From assembly GCF_001468135.1 (NCBI RefSeq), contig NZ_LNYU01000072.1:1-38587 (forward strand): DNA of 38,587 bases, given 5' to 3'. The stretch comes from Legionella santicrucis (lineage in GTDB: Bacteria; Pseudomonadota; Gammaproteobacteria; Legionellales; Legionellaceae). The number at the start of each line of letters is the position of its first letter. Within the stretch, counting starts at the first letter, position 1. The position numbers were made by a program, and so were the translations under genes. Shown here piece by piece: positions 9,033 through 17,754 of the stretch. The notes below the pieces were generated by a model. That model searched no databases. It was not told where the DNA came from and saw only the letters and a list, made by a program, of their open reading frames with translations.

Positions 9033-10181
9033 ATGTCTAATCCGAGTTTCATTGATACAAAGCGTATTCTCGCTTTGGATGGGATTCGTGGTATTGCATT
9101 TCTTATGGTGTTTGGAGCTCATATAGGTATTTTGAGCTCAGGCTTTTTTGGTGTGGATCTCTTTTTTGTTTTAAGCGGCTTTCTCATTACCTCTCTTCTG
9201 TTACAAGAACAAAAACGTTATGCATCAATCAATCTCTATAAGTTTTATCTGCGACGCGCGTTACGCCTACTCCCAGCTCTTTTTGGAGTGTTACTTGGTG
9301 TTTTACTTTATACGGGAATTATGCTTCCGTTTTCGAAGTTTTTATCAGCATTATCTGATGCTTGGCGTATCATGCTTTATATTTGGAATTGGACTTTATC
9401 GGCAGATTGGTCAGTAACTAAAAATTGGAGCTACATCGTTGAACACCATCAACATATGTATAATCATTTATGGTCCTTATCTGTTGAAGAACAATTCTAC
9501 ATTGTCTGGCCTTGTTTATTACTAATCCTATTGAAACTACCGCGCAAAGTAGTTTTATTTTTTTTATTGATCGGAATAGTAGCACCAGCCCTAGCACGTT
9601 TTATCTGTTGGCATGAAGGCTCCTCACTTTGGATTTACTTTCGCACTGACATGCGCCTCGATAATCTCTTCTATGGGGTATTTGTTGCATGGCTTGTAAA
9701 TTGGGGCATTGTCCCCAAAGGCAAAAGTCGGGTTCTTTTATCATGGGCGGGAATGATTGCTTTCATTGGATTGATAGGGTTAGGAATACCGGATTTTCTA
9801 ACTCACGGTGAAGTCTATCAGGGATTATTCAGTCTTGCGGCCTTATTTTCAGCACTATTAATCGCATCAGCAGTATATTGTCCACTGGCACCACTTAAAT
9901 ATTTACTTGAACTTAGATTATTATGCTGGATAGGAAAAATCTCTTATGGATTATACCTTTGGCATTATCCTGTAGTTGAAATCCTTACAGGGCAAAATTT
10001 CTCTAGCCCTTTTTTGAGAGATCTCGCAATTACTGTCACCACTTTTACAATTTCAGCAATTTCTTATTACAAATTAGAGCTTCCATTTTTGAAACTAAAA
10101 GAAAAAATTGCCCATGTAAATCCCTCCTCTTTTTACACTGGAGACTTATACATATCTCCTGCACCACATCAATCACAATAA
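9033..10181 (+). CDS. Membrane O-acyltransferase (acyltransferase family 3), second copy
   Basis: The 382-residue inner-membrane protein has Arg19 and His30 of the R-X10-H motif (DGIRGIAFLMVFGAH), then GFFGVDLFFVLSGFLI, RRALRLLPAL near residue 75, and the LWSLSVEEQFYIVWP motif around 145-160. The last helices include GKISYGLYLWHYP near 310. This is the stand-alone acyltransferase form, expected to acetylate a sugar of the O-antigen or its lipid-linked unit. The AGGAG ribosome site ahead of the ATG makes the start secure. It is more like the third acyltransferase (10403) than the first (435) in the LWSLxxEEQFYI region, but it lacks the third one's esterase domain. Confidence 0.9.
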   Translation: MSNPSFIDTKRILALDGIRGIAFLMVFGAHIGILSSGFFGVDLFFVLSGFLITSLLLQEQKRYASINLYKFYLRRALRLLPALFGVLLGVLLYTGIMLPFSKFLSALSDAWRIMLYIWNWTLSADWSVTKNWSYIVEHHQHMYNHLWSLSVEEQFYIVWPCLLLILLKLPRKVVLFFLLIGIVAPALARFICWHEGSSLWIYFRTDMRLDNLFYGVFVAWLVNWGIVPKGKSRVLLSWAGMIAFIGLIGLGIPDFLTHGEVYQGLFSLAALFSALLIASAVYCPLAPLKYLLELRLLCWIGKISYGLYLWHYPVVEILTGQNFSSPFLRDLAITVTTFTISAISYYKLELPFLKLKEKIAHVNPSSFYTGDLYISPAPHQSQ

Positions 10182-10276
10182 AATTCGCTATTTCACCCAA
10201 GAATTCACTAAGAAGGGTGAGGGATTAGGGAAGACGAAGCAATTGACCGCTACCGTCACGTTTGTAACGAGTTCTA

Positions 10277-10306
10277 TTGAAAAATTGACTCTTTTTACAT
10301 TATAGT
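10277..10306 (+). promoter_or_regulatory. Candidate sigma-70 promoter for the acyltransferase-SGNH gene
   Basis: TTGAAA at 10277-10282 and TATAGT at 10301-10306 are separated by 18 bases, close to the consensus -35 and -10 boxes. The predicted transcript would begin near 10313, about 90 bases before the preferred start codon at 10403. Based on sequence pattern only. Confidence 0.4.
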
Positions 10307-10402
10307 TGCAACCAAATTTTCTCTTATTGTTTTTAATTGAACAAGGATTCAACCATCATCCGCTCTCTTCCATCAAAGCAGCTGATTCTTGAGGAAAGTA
10401 CA

Positions 10403-12274
10403 TTGGGCTATCGACCAGATATAGATAGCTTACGCGCCATCGCCATTTTGCTTGTATTAATTTTTCATGCTTTTCCGGAACGTTTGCCTGGTGGATTTAT
10501 TGGTGTGGATGTATTTTTTGTTATTTCAGGCTTTCTTATTAGCTCGATTATTTTTAAAAATTTACAGAATAATCAATTTAACTATCTCCATTTTTATGCG
10601 CGACGAATCAAGCGTATTTTTCCTGCTCTAATAGTCACGCTTATTGGATGCTACATCATCGGTTGGTGTCTCTTATTTGCAAATGAATATAAACAACTTG
10701 GAAAACATATTGCCTCTGGCGCATTTTTTATTTCTAATTTTACCTTGTGGAACGAAGCAGGCTATTTTGATCACAGTGCGGTAACCAAACCATTATTACA
10801 TTTATGGTCACTTGCTATTGAAGAGCAATTTTATATTTTCTGGCCTTTATTAATCAGTTTTCTCTGGAAACGAAAATATAACCTTTTTATTTTAATGGCC
10901 TTGATTGTTTTATCGTTTATAACGAATCTTATTTATATTAAAACAAATTCAATCGCCAGTTTTTATTCACCTTTGTCTCGGTTTTGGGAACTCCTTATTG
11001 GTGGGATTCTTGCTTATTTTAAGTTACATCAATCTAATTATTTTGCAAAACATGCCAACTTACAATCTATTTTAGGCTTAATATTTATCGTGATAAGCGT
11101 TCTACTACTTAATCAAGAAAAATCTTTTCCTGGCTTTTGGGCCCTATTGCCTACTATGGGAGCATTTTTGATCATTTCTGGGGGACCAAAAGCTTGGATT
11201 AATCGAACTATATTGAAAAATAAGATTTTAATATGGATTGGTTTGATTAGTTTTCCTATTTATTTAATTCATTGGCCTCTTTTATCATTTGCGCGAATAA
11301 TGACTGGAAACAGCTTAAAATGGGAGATCCGTCTTTTTATTTGCTTTATAAGTGTTTTAAGTGCATGGTCTATTTATTGTTTTATCGAAAAACCCATTCG
11401 TTATAATTTATATAAAAAACCAATAACCCTTTCTCTTGCCCTATTAATTATTCTGTCAGGTAGTTTAGGATTTATCACCTATAAATACGAGGGTTTTCAT
11501 TTTCGCTTTCCTTTGCTGATGAATGAGATTAATAACTATGCTGATTATGATTATCGCACTGTTTATAGAGAAGGTAGTTGTTTTTTAAAACCAAATCAAA
11601 ATTATCATGCCTTTAAAACAAAGAGTTGCACCATTGGTAATTCAACATATAAATCTGTTTTTTTGTGGGGTGACTCTCATGCTGCTCATCTCTATCCAGG
11701 GTTAGAAGAACAGTTAAAAATGACCAGAAGCATTACTCAATTAACTGCTTCTGCTTGCCCACCAATTTTAGGAATGGATAAATCCGATCGCCCGCACTGC
11801 AAAAAAATTAACGACTTTGTATTTCAACGGATAAAAGAAGAAAAACCAAATGAAGTCATTTTAGCCGCACGATGGATCGCTTATGATTGGCAAAAAGTAG
11901 CGTTTACGATTAAGCAATTACAGCGTGTAGGAATAACAAAAATTACTCTTATAGGTCCAGTCCCAAGCTGGATAGATACTTTACCTACACTATTATTAAA
12001 TAATATTAGAAAAAACAGACTCAGAACCATACCTGAACGCTTAGCGCTGGAAGTGGATTTACACACCCAAGAACTTGATAAAAAACTTTCCCTTTTGGCA
12101 AAAACACAACATATTAATTATATTTCTCCTATTAATATTCTATGTAACCAAAAGGGGTGTTTGACAACAGCGATTGCTGGCAAAAAAAAGGAGTTAATAA
12201 CCTGGGATGAAGCGCACTTAACATCGACAGGCTCGAGAATGCTCGTTGCCCATTTCCCTGCTCCAAACAATTAA
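10403..12274 (+). CDS. OafA-type O-acetyltransferase fused to an SGNH domain
   Basis: An N-terminal acyltransferase-3 membrane domain (about residues 1-350; Arg11 and His22 of R-X10-H, GFIGVDVFFVISGFLI, LWSLAIEEQFYIFWP) is joined by one more helix to a periplasmic SGNH domain. That domain has GDSH with Ser425 and the DxxH pair Asp602 and His605 (WDEAHLT). In two-domain OafA proteins the membrane part passes the acetyl group across and the SGNH part places it on the O-antigen. Start choice: the frame is open from a TTG at 10337 without a ribosome site, but the TTG at 10403 has GAGG eight bases upstream and gives the family-typical opening xGYRPDIDSLRA. I therefore prefer 10403 (623 residues). 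No ATG is available in this stretch. Confidence 0.9.
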   Translation: MGYRPDIDSLRAIAILLVLIFHAFPERLPGGFIGVDVFFVISGFLISSIIFKNLQNNQFNYLHFYARRIKRIFPALIVTLIGCYIIGWCLLFANEYKQLGKHIASGAFFISNFTLWNEAGYFDHSAVTKPLLHLWSLAIEEQFYIFWPLLISFLWKRKYNLFILMALIVLSFITNLIYIKTNSIASFYSPLSRFWELLIGGILAYFKLHQSNYFAKHANLQSILGLIFIVISVLLLNQEKSFPGFWALLPTMGAFLIISGGPKAWINRTILKNKILIWIGLISFPIYLIHWPLLSFARIMTGNSLKWEIRLFICFISVLSAWSIYCFIEKPIRYNLYKKPITLSLALLIILSGSLGFITYKYEGFHFRFPLLMNEINNYADYDYRTVYREGSCFLKPNQNYHAFKTKSCTIGNSTYKSVFLWGDSHAAHLYPGLEEQLKMTRSITQLTASACPPILGMDKSDRPHCKKINDFVFQRIKEEKPNEVILAARWIAYDWQKVAFTIKQLQRVGITKITLIGPVPSWIDTLPTLLLNNIRKNRLRTIPERLALEVDLHTQELDKKLSLLAKTQHINYISPINILCNQKGCLTTAIAGKKKELITWDEAHLTSTGSRMLVAHFPAPNN

Positions 12275-12288
12275 TTCTTTAACATTTG

Positions 12289-13407
12289 TTATGAAGTCGA
12301 CGCCAGCATATTTATAATGTGGTTTGAGAAAATAAGCTGTTCTTCCAAATTAGATGCTTGATGATATTCACCAAGCACTGTGAGTTTGGGTAGAAAAAGA
12401 TCCACTAATAAATTTCTGGTAATCATATCTTCTGCCAAAAGTGGGTGTCGTTTCTCAATACATCCTTTTTGGGCTTGTTCTAATAATTCTGTAGCGTGTT
12501 CACTTAAGCCAACTACGGCGAAACAGTTACAGATATTAAGTGGCCATTCCTGCAGTAATTGCGGATCCTCAATTACGTTAAAGAAACTATTAAAAACAGA
12601 CAGAAGAGGACGATGGCCTTTCCATTGATTTTGAATCACTTTTTGCTCAACTAATAAAACTCCTGGTTCACTTGCAAAATCAAGAACAATGCTTCCTCCA
12701 TTGACCACAATTTTCCGAATCCTGCGTGATGCTCTGCGAGAAAGACAAACATTTATCGTTTTTATCCCCAAAACGGCCTCTACTACAGCGACAGAATGTT
12801 CTTCATTATAAGCAACAGAAGTGATTTTCAGGTTTTCATCAGGAAATAAAAAATAAAGTAATGACCAACAATGTTGAAAACTATCATGCATTAATGGTGT
12901 ATAGATATCACCAATTTTCTTTTCGCTATGTCGTGATTCACAAAAGGGATCTTGCCAAATAAGATCTAGAGTAGAAACTTCAGTATTTTTTAAATAAATT
13001 GCAAAATCCTGTAAATAGCTCGCATACATAAACTCAAAATTAACGCCAACAGCAACTTTATTGAGCTTACTTAGAGTAACCAATTCTTGTGCTTCACTCA
13101 CACTAAAACTGAATGGCTTTTCGGATAAAACAGGAATTCCTAAGCTTATGGCCTGCTGAATGTATTTAGAATGCGTGCTTGATAAAGTTGCAACAATTAC
13201 TGCCTGGGGGCGTAAATCCCAAGCTTGATTTTCTTCAGAAGTAAGCAATACATTTTTAATGTTTTGTCTTTTCAACCAATTAACATTAGCTGCATAACTA
13301 TTTTTGGTGACCCAAATAACCGTAAGATCAGGATAGTTTTCAAGCAATACGGAGAGCAAGACTCGTGACCATCGCCCTCCGCCAAAAAGACACACCAAAT
13401 TTATCAA
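12289..13407 (-). CDS. Gfo/Idh/MocA-type NAD(P)-dependent oxidoreductase
   Basis: The 372-residue protein has an N-terminal Rossmann motif, LFGGGRWSR at residues 7-15, a somewhat altered G-x-G-x-x-G loop. The family's EKPF motif is near residue 97 (PVLSEKPFSFS), and a C-terminal alpha/beta domain follows that should bind a sugar. Members of this family reduce or oxidise nucleotide-sugar ketones. It starts with TTG only five bases after the stop of the C-methyltransferase gene, which implies translational reinitiation and a shared task. A reasonable role is reduction of the 4-keto group of the methylated nucleotide sugar; the sequence does not prove this. The gene converges on the acyltransferase-SGNH gene with a 14-base gap. 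Confidence 0.75.
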   Translation of the reverse strand: MINLVCLFGGGRWSRVLLSVLLENYPDLTVIWVTKNSYAANVNWLKRQNIKNVLLTSEENQAWDLRPQAVIVATLSSTHSKYIQQAISLGIPVLSEKPFSFSVSEAQELVTLSKLNKVAVGVNFEFMYASYLQDFAIYLKNTEVSTLDLIWQDPFCESRHSEKKIGDIYTPLMHDSFQHCWSLLYFLFPDENLKITSVAYNEEHSVAVVEAVLGIKTINVCLSRRASRRIRKIVVNGGSIVLDFASEPGVLLVEQKVIQNQWKGHRPLLSVFNSFFNVIEDPQLLQEWPLNICNCFAVVGLSEHATELLEQAQKGCIEKRHPLLAEDMITRNLLVDLFLPKLTVLGEYHQASNLEEQLIFSNHIINMLASTS

Positions 13408-13412
13408 TGCAA

Positions 13413-14693
13413 TTACTCAATAATTTTAAACTCTGGCATAGGAAGAATAAATTTAGAACGTAGACCGCGGGCGCGCAATTGTTCCATGATCGGCTCAGCA
13501 TAATGCCAGGCTAAAAGAACCACATAGTCTGGTTGCTCATCAATCAAACGCTGATTGTTAACAATGGGAATGTGAGTTCCTGGTAAATACTTATTTAACT
13601 TCAATGAAGTTGGCTGTTCGCCCAAGTAAGGCAACAAATCAGGTCCTATTCCAGCAAAATTTAATAAAGTACTGCACCGACCTGGGCAAGAATTTCCCAC
13701 AATACTTAAATTTTTTTGATTACACTGCACAATAAACTCAAGTAATTGATTTTTCAGGTTAATCGATTTCTGACCAAATTGTCGATAATAATCAGGATTT
13801 GATAACCCTATTCGTTCTTCTTTAGCCAGTAGCTCATTTACAGATGCCTTTGGAGTATGGTTTTTTCCTTTCGCAACATAAACACGAATATTTCCGCCAT
13901 ATCGCGACACCTCTTTAGCATCAATCACAGTAAAATTATAATAACTGAATAAAGTAATTAATGAGCGCAGGGAATAAGTACGTAAATGCTCATGATAGAT
14001 AGTATCAAATTGTAGCCGCTCCATCACTGGAATTAAATAATGGTTTTCAAGAACAAAAAAACCATCATCAGCAACTAGAGTCTCAAGGCCTTCTATTACA
14101 TCACCTAACGACGCCATATGAGCAAACACATTTGTAGCGGTAACTAATTTTGCCCGCCCTATCGTTTTAACGATTTGTTGTGCAATTTCTTGATTAAAAG
14201 AAGCGTGAATCGTTTCAATTCCTTCTTGATTTGCTATGTGAGCAATATTGGTTGGCTCAATCCCCATAACACGCATTTGTTGTGCCTTAAATGCAGACAA
14301 CAATGTGCCATCATTTGAACCTATATCACACACTAAATCATCAGGGCAAAGATTTAAATCATGGGCCAACTCCATGGCCATTTGTTGTTGATAGGCCACT
14401 AATTCTCGAGTTACACCCGTTCGATAGGGATAATCCTGATGATATACCACCTCCCCTTGCACCACATAATTCAATTGAGAAAGGGTACAATCTTTGCACC
14501 ACATCTGGCATAAAGGATAAAAAGTCTCAGGTCCCTTGAGCTGTTCAACAGTGAGCAAACTATCACAAAGAGGTTGATTGCGTAAATCAAGTACTTGCTC
14601 TAAGTTTTCTGAACCACAAATTTGGCAGTACTGTAAAAATCCTGGTGAAAGGTTATGATTTGGCCTGCTTTTTGTTCCTGATCGTGAGTACAT
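13413..14693 (-). CDS. Nucleotide-sugar C-methyltransferase (TylCIII/NovU type)
   Basis: The 426-residue enzyme has the three-part build of sugar C-methyltransferases. First is an N-terminal zinc-binding region with Cys23, Cys26, Cys66 and Cys69. Next is a SAM-binding Rossmann domain (VCDIGSNDGTLL at about 120-131). Last is a C-terminal domain ending in LPMPEFKIIE. The catalytic-region motif YHEHLRTYSL is present near residue 234. Known relatives (TylC3, NovU) methylate a carbon next to the keto group of a 4-keto-6-deoxy nucleotide sugar, giving a branched sugar. RfbF and RfbG, encoded at 16987-18881, would supply such a 4-keto sugar as the CDP form. It is transcribed divergently from the GtrB-like gene across 82 bases and leads into the oxidoreductase gene. 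Confidence 0.87.
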   Translation of the reverse strand: MYSRSGTKSRPNHNLSPGFLQYCQICGSENLEQVLDLRNQPLCDSLLTVEQLKGPETFYPLCQMWCKDCTLSQLNYVVQGEVVYHQDYPYRTGVTRELVAYQQQMAMELAHDLNLCPDDLVCDIGSNDGTLLSAFKAQQMRVMGIEPTNIAHIANQEGIETIHASFNQEIAQQIVKTIGRAKLVTATNVFAHMASLGDVIEGLETLVADDGFFVLENHYLIPVMERLQFDTIYHEHLRTYSLRSLITLFSYYNFTVIDAKEVSRYGGNIRVYVAKGKNHTPKASVNELLAKEERIGLSNPDYYRQFGQKSINLKNQLLEFIVQCNQKNLSIVGNSCPGRCSTLLNFAGIGPDLLPYLGEQPTSLKLNKYLPGTHIPIVNNQRLIDEQPDYVVLLAWHYAEPIMEQLRARGLRSKFILPMPEFKIIE

Positions 14694-14775
14694 AAGCCCA
14701 TTTGATAGTAAAATTGCGATGTGATACGATACTTTAAATTTTTTTCAAAAACAAGATTCCCAAACTCTATGCATT

Positions 14776-15774
14776 ATGGACAAGATCAATACTAGTATTA
14801 TCAAGCATGATCAAAAAGATAGGCCCCTCATTTCTGTAGTGATCCCTGTATTTAATGAAGAAGGCAATATAGATCGAGCTTATGAAGCAGTGAAACACGT
14901 TTTTGAAAATCAATTATCGAATAAGTATGACTTTGAAATCATTTTTACCGATAACCATAGTGTGGATAATACCTATCAAGAATTGCAAACACTTGCAATG
15001 CGTGATTCCCGCGTACGAATCGCAAGATTTACTCGAAATTTTGGGTTCAACAAATCGTTGTTAACGGGTTATCGTTTAGCACAAGGTCATGCAGCTATTC
15101 AATTAGATTGTGATTTACAGGATTCTCCCGTTCTATTCGAGACACTTTTATCTTACTGGGAAATGGGACATGATGTCGTAGTAGGCAAACGAAACAAACG
15201 CGAAGAAAACTATTTGTTACAAAGCGCCCGCAAAATATTCTATAGATTGCTAAAACGTATTTCCGAGGACAATCTCACCATTGATGGTGGCGATTTTCGC
15301 TTAGTGGACCGCTCAATTCTTGATAAACTGCAAACACTCCATGACGCAACACCCTATGTTCGAGGATTGATTTCCATGTTGGCAACCAAACAGATAACAT
15401 TCCCTTATGATCGCCAAGCCCGACAACATGGGAAAAGCAAATTTCCATTCTTTCGTTTGTTTGGATTAGCCATGGACGGTATTATTAGCCATTCGATTGT
15501 ACCTTTACGCCTTGCGTCACTTATTGGTCTATTTGTTGCTAGTACAACTTTTTTATTAGCACTGTTTTATATGTTTGGTAAGTTTCTGAATGGAAATTGG
15601 CCTTCAGGTTTTACAACACAGGTAGTATTAATTCTATTTTCTACGGCATTGAATGCTATCTTTTTAGGTATTATAGGTGAATATTTAGGTAGGATATATA
15701 AACAGCTACGCTATCATCCCTTAACAATAATCGAAAGGTCAATCAATCTTCCAAACATTATTAATAAGAATTAA
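14776..15774 (+). CDS. GtrB-like undecaprenyl-phosphate glycosyltransferase (GT2, DPM1-like)
   Basis: The 332-residue protein has a GT2 catalytic domain (ISVVIPVFNEEGNIDRAYEA at 19-38; Asp111 and Asp113 in LDCDLQDSP) followed by two membrane helices at about 235-262 and 270-298. This is the plan of GtrB, ArnC and DPM1, which move a sugar from its nucleotide to undecaprenyl phosphate on the cytoplasmic face. It begins a six-gene plus-strand operon that also holds a GtrA-type flippase and genes for a CDP-sugar, so its donor may be that sugar. The usual DDGSxD motif is changed to TDNHSVDNT, which may reflect an unusual donor. The gap to the next gene is 2 bases. Confidence 0.88.
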   Translation: MDKINTSIIKHDQKDRPLISVVIPVFNEEGNIDRAYEAVKHVFENQLSNKYDFEIIFTDNHSVDNTYQELQTLAMRDSRVRIARFTRNFGFNKSLLTGYRLAQGHAAIQLDCDLQDSPVLFETLLSYWEMGHDVVVGKRNKREENYLLQSARKIFYRLLKRISEDNLTIDGGDFRLVDRSILDKLQTLHDATPYVRGLISMLATKQITFPYDRQARQHGKSKFPFFRLFGLAMDGIISHSIVPLRLASLIGLFVASTTFLLALFYMFGKFLNGNWPSGFTTQVVLILFSTALNAIFLGIIGEYLGRIYKQLRYHPLTIIERSINLPNIINKN

Positions 15775-15776
15775 AT

Positions 15777-16511
15777 ATGCATAATAAAGAGAATACTACG
15801 CCTAAAGCACCTGCGGAGTTTGATTTATACAGCGAGTCATATTCGGAGCAAATAAATCAATCTTTGGCATTTTCTGGCCTTTCCCATGATTTTTTTACTC
15901 GAATCAAAGCAGATTGTTTAACTCATTTATTTCACAATAATAGTTTTTTAAAAAACCATCGTGAAATTAATGTATTAGACGTGGGGTGCGGACATGGCTT
16001 AATTCATCCTTATCTTTTAGCAAATAATAATAAGCTTAAATTATCTGGAGTCGATGTAGCCTCTTCCGTGATCGATATTGCCCTTACAACGAACCCCAAT
16101 GTTGCTTATCAAACATATGATGGCATCACTTTACCCTATGCTGAAAACACTTTTGATGTTGCCTATGCAATTTGCGTCATGCATCATGTTCCCCCAAAAC
16201 AGTGGAATGATTTTTTACAAGAAATGAAACGAGTAGTAAAAATCAATGGCTTGGTTGTTATATTCGAGCATAATCCGCTGAATCCTTTCACGCTCAAAGT
16301 AGTCAAAAACTGCCCTCTTGATAAAGATGCAGTATTAATACGCAGTAAGTTAATGAGAAAAATGATGCAACAAGCCGGACTAACGTTATTAAAGAATACT
16401 TATATTTTATTTACGCCTTTTGATAACCCTTTATTTCAAAAATTTGATCGTATGTTAGGATGGTTACCGCTTGGCGCACAATATTACACACTTTCTTCAA
16501 AATCATTATGA
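15777..16511 (+). CDS. Class I SAM-dependent methyltransferase
   Basis: The 244-residue cytoplasmic protein carries SAM motif I, VLDVGCGHG at residues 66-74, an acidic residue ending strand 2 (SGVDVASSV), and the later motif DVAYAICVMHHV at about 125-136, typical of the Methyltransf_11/25 group. No membrane segment is seen. It begins two bases after the GtrB-like gene and overlaps the GtrA gene by four bases (ATGA), so it belongs to the same operon. It could O-methylate the sugar being transferred, or act on the lipid carrier side. The length and lack of a zinc-finger region distinguish it from the C-methyltransferase at 13413. The substrate is unknown. Confidence 0.83.
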   Translation: MHNKENTTPKAPAEFDLYSESYSEQINQSLAFSGLSHDFFTRIKADCLTHLFHNNSFLKNHREINVLDVGCGHGLIHPYLLANNNKLKLSGVDVASSVIDIALTTNPNVAYQTYDGITLPYAENTFDVAYAICVMHHVPPKQWNDFLQEMKRVVKINGLVVIFEHNPLNPFTLKVVKNCPLDKDAVLIRSKLMRKMMQQAGLTLLKNTYILFTPFDNPLFQKFDRMLGWLPLGAQYYTLSSKSL

Positions 16512-16969
16512 GCATCAACTTGTATAAAAGCGTATTTGTTCAAAAAATCATACGGATGGGAAGAGAAAAAAGTCAGATTAGAATCATTTCTAAAATTGAT
16601 AATCAGCTAGGTCGATATATTTTAGTAGGCAGCATCAATACTCTTTTTAGTTGCTTCTTTTATTTAATTCTTAGCCAATTAGGTGTTTATTATATCTATG
16701 CGATATCGATCACTTGGTGTGTAGGTATGCTTTTTAGTTTTAAAGCTACAGGCAAATGGGTTTTCAAAAATAATGATAAAACACTATTAATTAAATTTAT
16801 AGTCTTATATTGTGTCATTTACTTAATAAGCATTGGCCTACTAAAAATAGGCAATAGCTTTCTGAATAATAGTTCATTAAGCGGCATTATTACCATAATA
16901 ATAACATCTGGCTTAAGCTTCTTAGGTAATAAACATTTAGTATTTATTACAAAGCAGCATAAAAAATAG
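16508..16969 (+). CDS. GtrA-family membrane protein (putative undecaprenyl-phosphate-sugar flippase)
   Basis: The 153-residue protein has four hydrophobic helices (about residues 35-55, 60-80, 95-115, 122-142) and the GtrA features RYILVGSINTLFSCFFYLIL and the late SGLSFLGNKHLVF. GtrA proteins are thought to turn undecaprenyl-phosphate-linked sugars to the periplasm. The frame can be read from 16460, but the ATG at 16508 overlaps the upstream stop as ATGA and gives a normal GtrA N-terminus, so I start there. The first 30 residues are hydrophilic and basic, as is common in the family. It sits between the methyltransferase and rfbF. Confidence 0.85.
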   Translation: MSINLYKSVFVQKIIRMGREKSQIRIISKIDNQLGRYILVGSINTLFSCFFYLILSQLGVYYIYAISITWCVGMLFSFKATGKWVFKNNDKTLLIKFIVLYCVIYLISIGLLKIGNSFLNNSSLSGIITIIITSGLSFLGNKHLVFITKQHKK

Positions 16970-16986
16970 AAGGGATGGTACATTCT

Positions 16987-17754
16987 ATGAAAGCAGTAAT
17001 TTTAGCAGGGGGTATGGGAACCCGAATAAGTGAAGAGACACTATTAAAACCCAAACCCATGATTGAAATTGGAGGAAAACCAATTTTATGGCATATTATG
17101 AAGATTTACTCTGCTCACAATATTAATGATTTTATTATCTGTTTAGGTTACAAGGGTTATCTAATCAAAGAATATTTCATTAATTACTTTTATCATACTT
17201 CTGATGTAACCATCGATATGAAAAGAAATACTACTGAAATCCATCAAAGTTACTCTGAGCCATGGCGAGTGACCTTAGTTGATACAGGTGAAAACTCTAT
17301 GACAGGCGGACGTCTTAAACGAATAAGAGAACACCTAGGAGAAGAAGACTTCTGTTTTACTTATGGTGATGGGGTTGCAAACGTAAATATCACCCAATTA
17401 ATTAAATTCCATAAATTACAAAATAGACTTGCTACAGTCACAGCAATTAAACCTCCCGCACGATTTGGCGCCATAAACATAGACGGAGAAAAAATTATTA
17501 ATTTCCAAGAAAAACCTTATGGTGGTAATGGATGGGCAAATGGAGGATTTTTTGTATTATCTCCTCAAGTCATAGAATACATTCGCGATGATACAACTAT
17601 TTGGGAACGCGAACCCATGGAGCGCTTAACCGAAGATAATCAACTGTCTGCATTCCAACATGAAGATTTTTGGTATGCAATGGACACCTTGCGAGACAAA
17701 AACTATTTGGAAGAATTATGGGCAAGCAAACAAGCTCCATGGAAAATCTGGTAA
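16987..17754 (+). CDS. rfbF: Glucose-1-phosphate cytidylyltransferase
   Basis: The enzyme joins CTP and glucose-1-phosphate to give CDP-glucose, the entry step to CDP-6-deoxyhexoses. The 255-residue protein opens with the nucleotidyltransferase signature MKAVILAGGMGTRISEET and then PKPMIEIGGKPILWHIM. It also has TYGDGVANV near 122-130 with the metal-binding Asp, and GGFFVL near 180. These residues match RfbF of Salmonella and Yersinia closely. An ATG at 16975 would add four residues, but the purine-rich GAAGGG lies directly against it, so the inner ATG at 16987, which gives the family-standard start, is preferred. The stop TAA shares one base with the ATG of rfbG (TAATG). Confidence 0.95.
   Translation: MKAVILAGGMGTRISEETLLKPKPMIEIGGKPILWHIMKIYSAHNINDFIICLGYKGYLIKEYFINYFYHTSDVTIDMKRNTTEIHQSYSEPWRVTLVDTGENSMTGGRLKRIREHLGEEDFCFTYGDGVANVNITQLIKFHKLQNRLATVTAIKPPARFGAINIDGEKIINFQEKPYGGNGWANGGFFVLSPQVIEYIRDDTTIWEREPMERLTEDNQLSAFQHEDFWYAMDTLRDKNYLEELWASKQAPWKIW

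Noticed and set aside
17670..17753. Longer N-terminus for rfbG starting inside rfbF
   Set aside because: The added 28 residues do not match the family and the ATG at 17754 overlaps the rfbF stop, the usual coupled arrangement.
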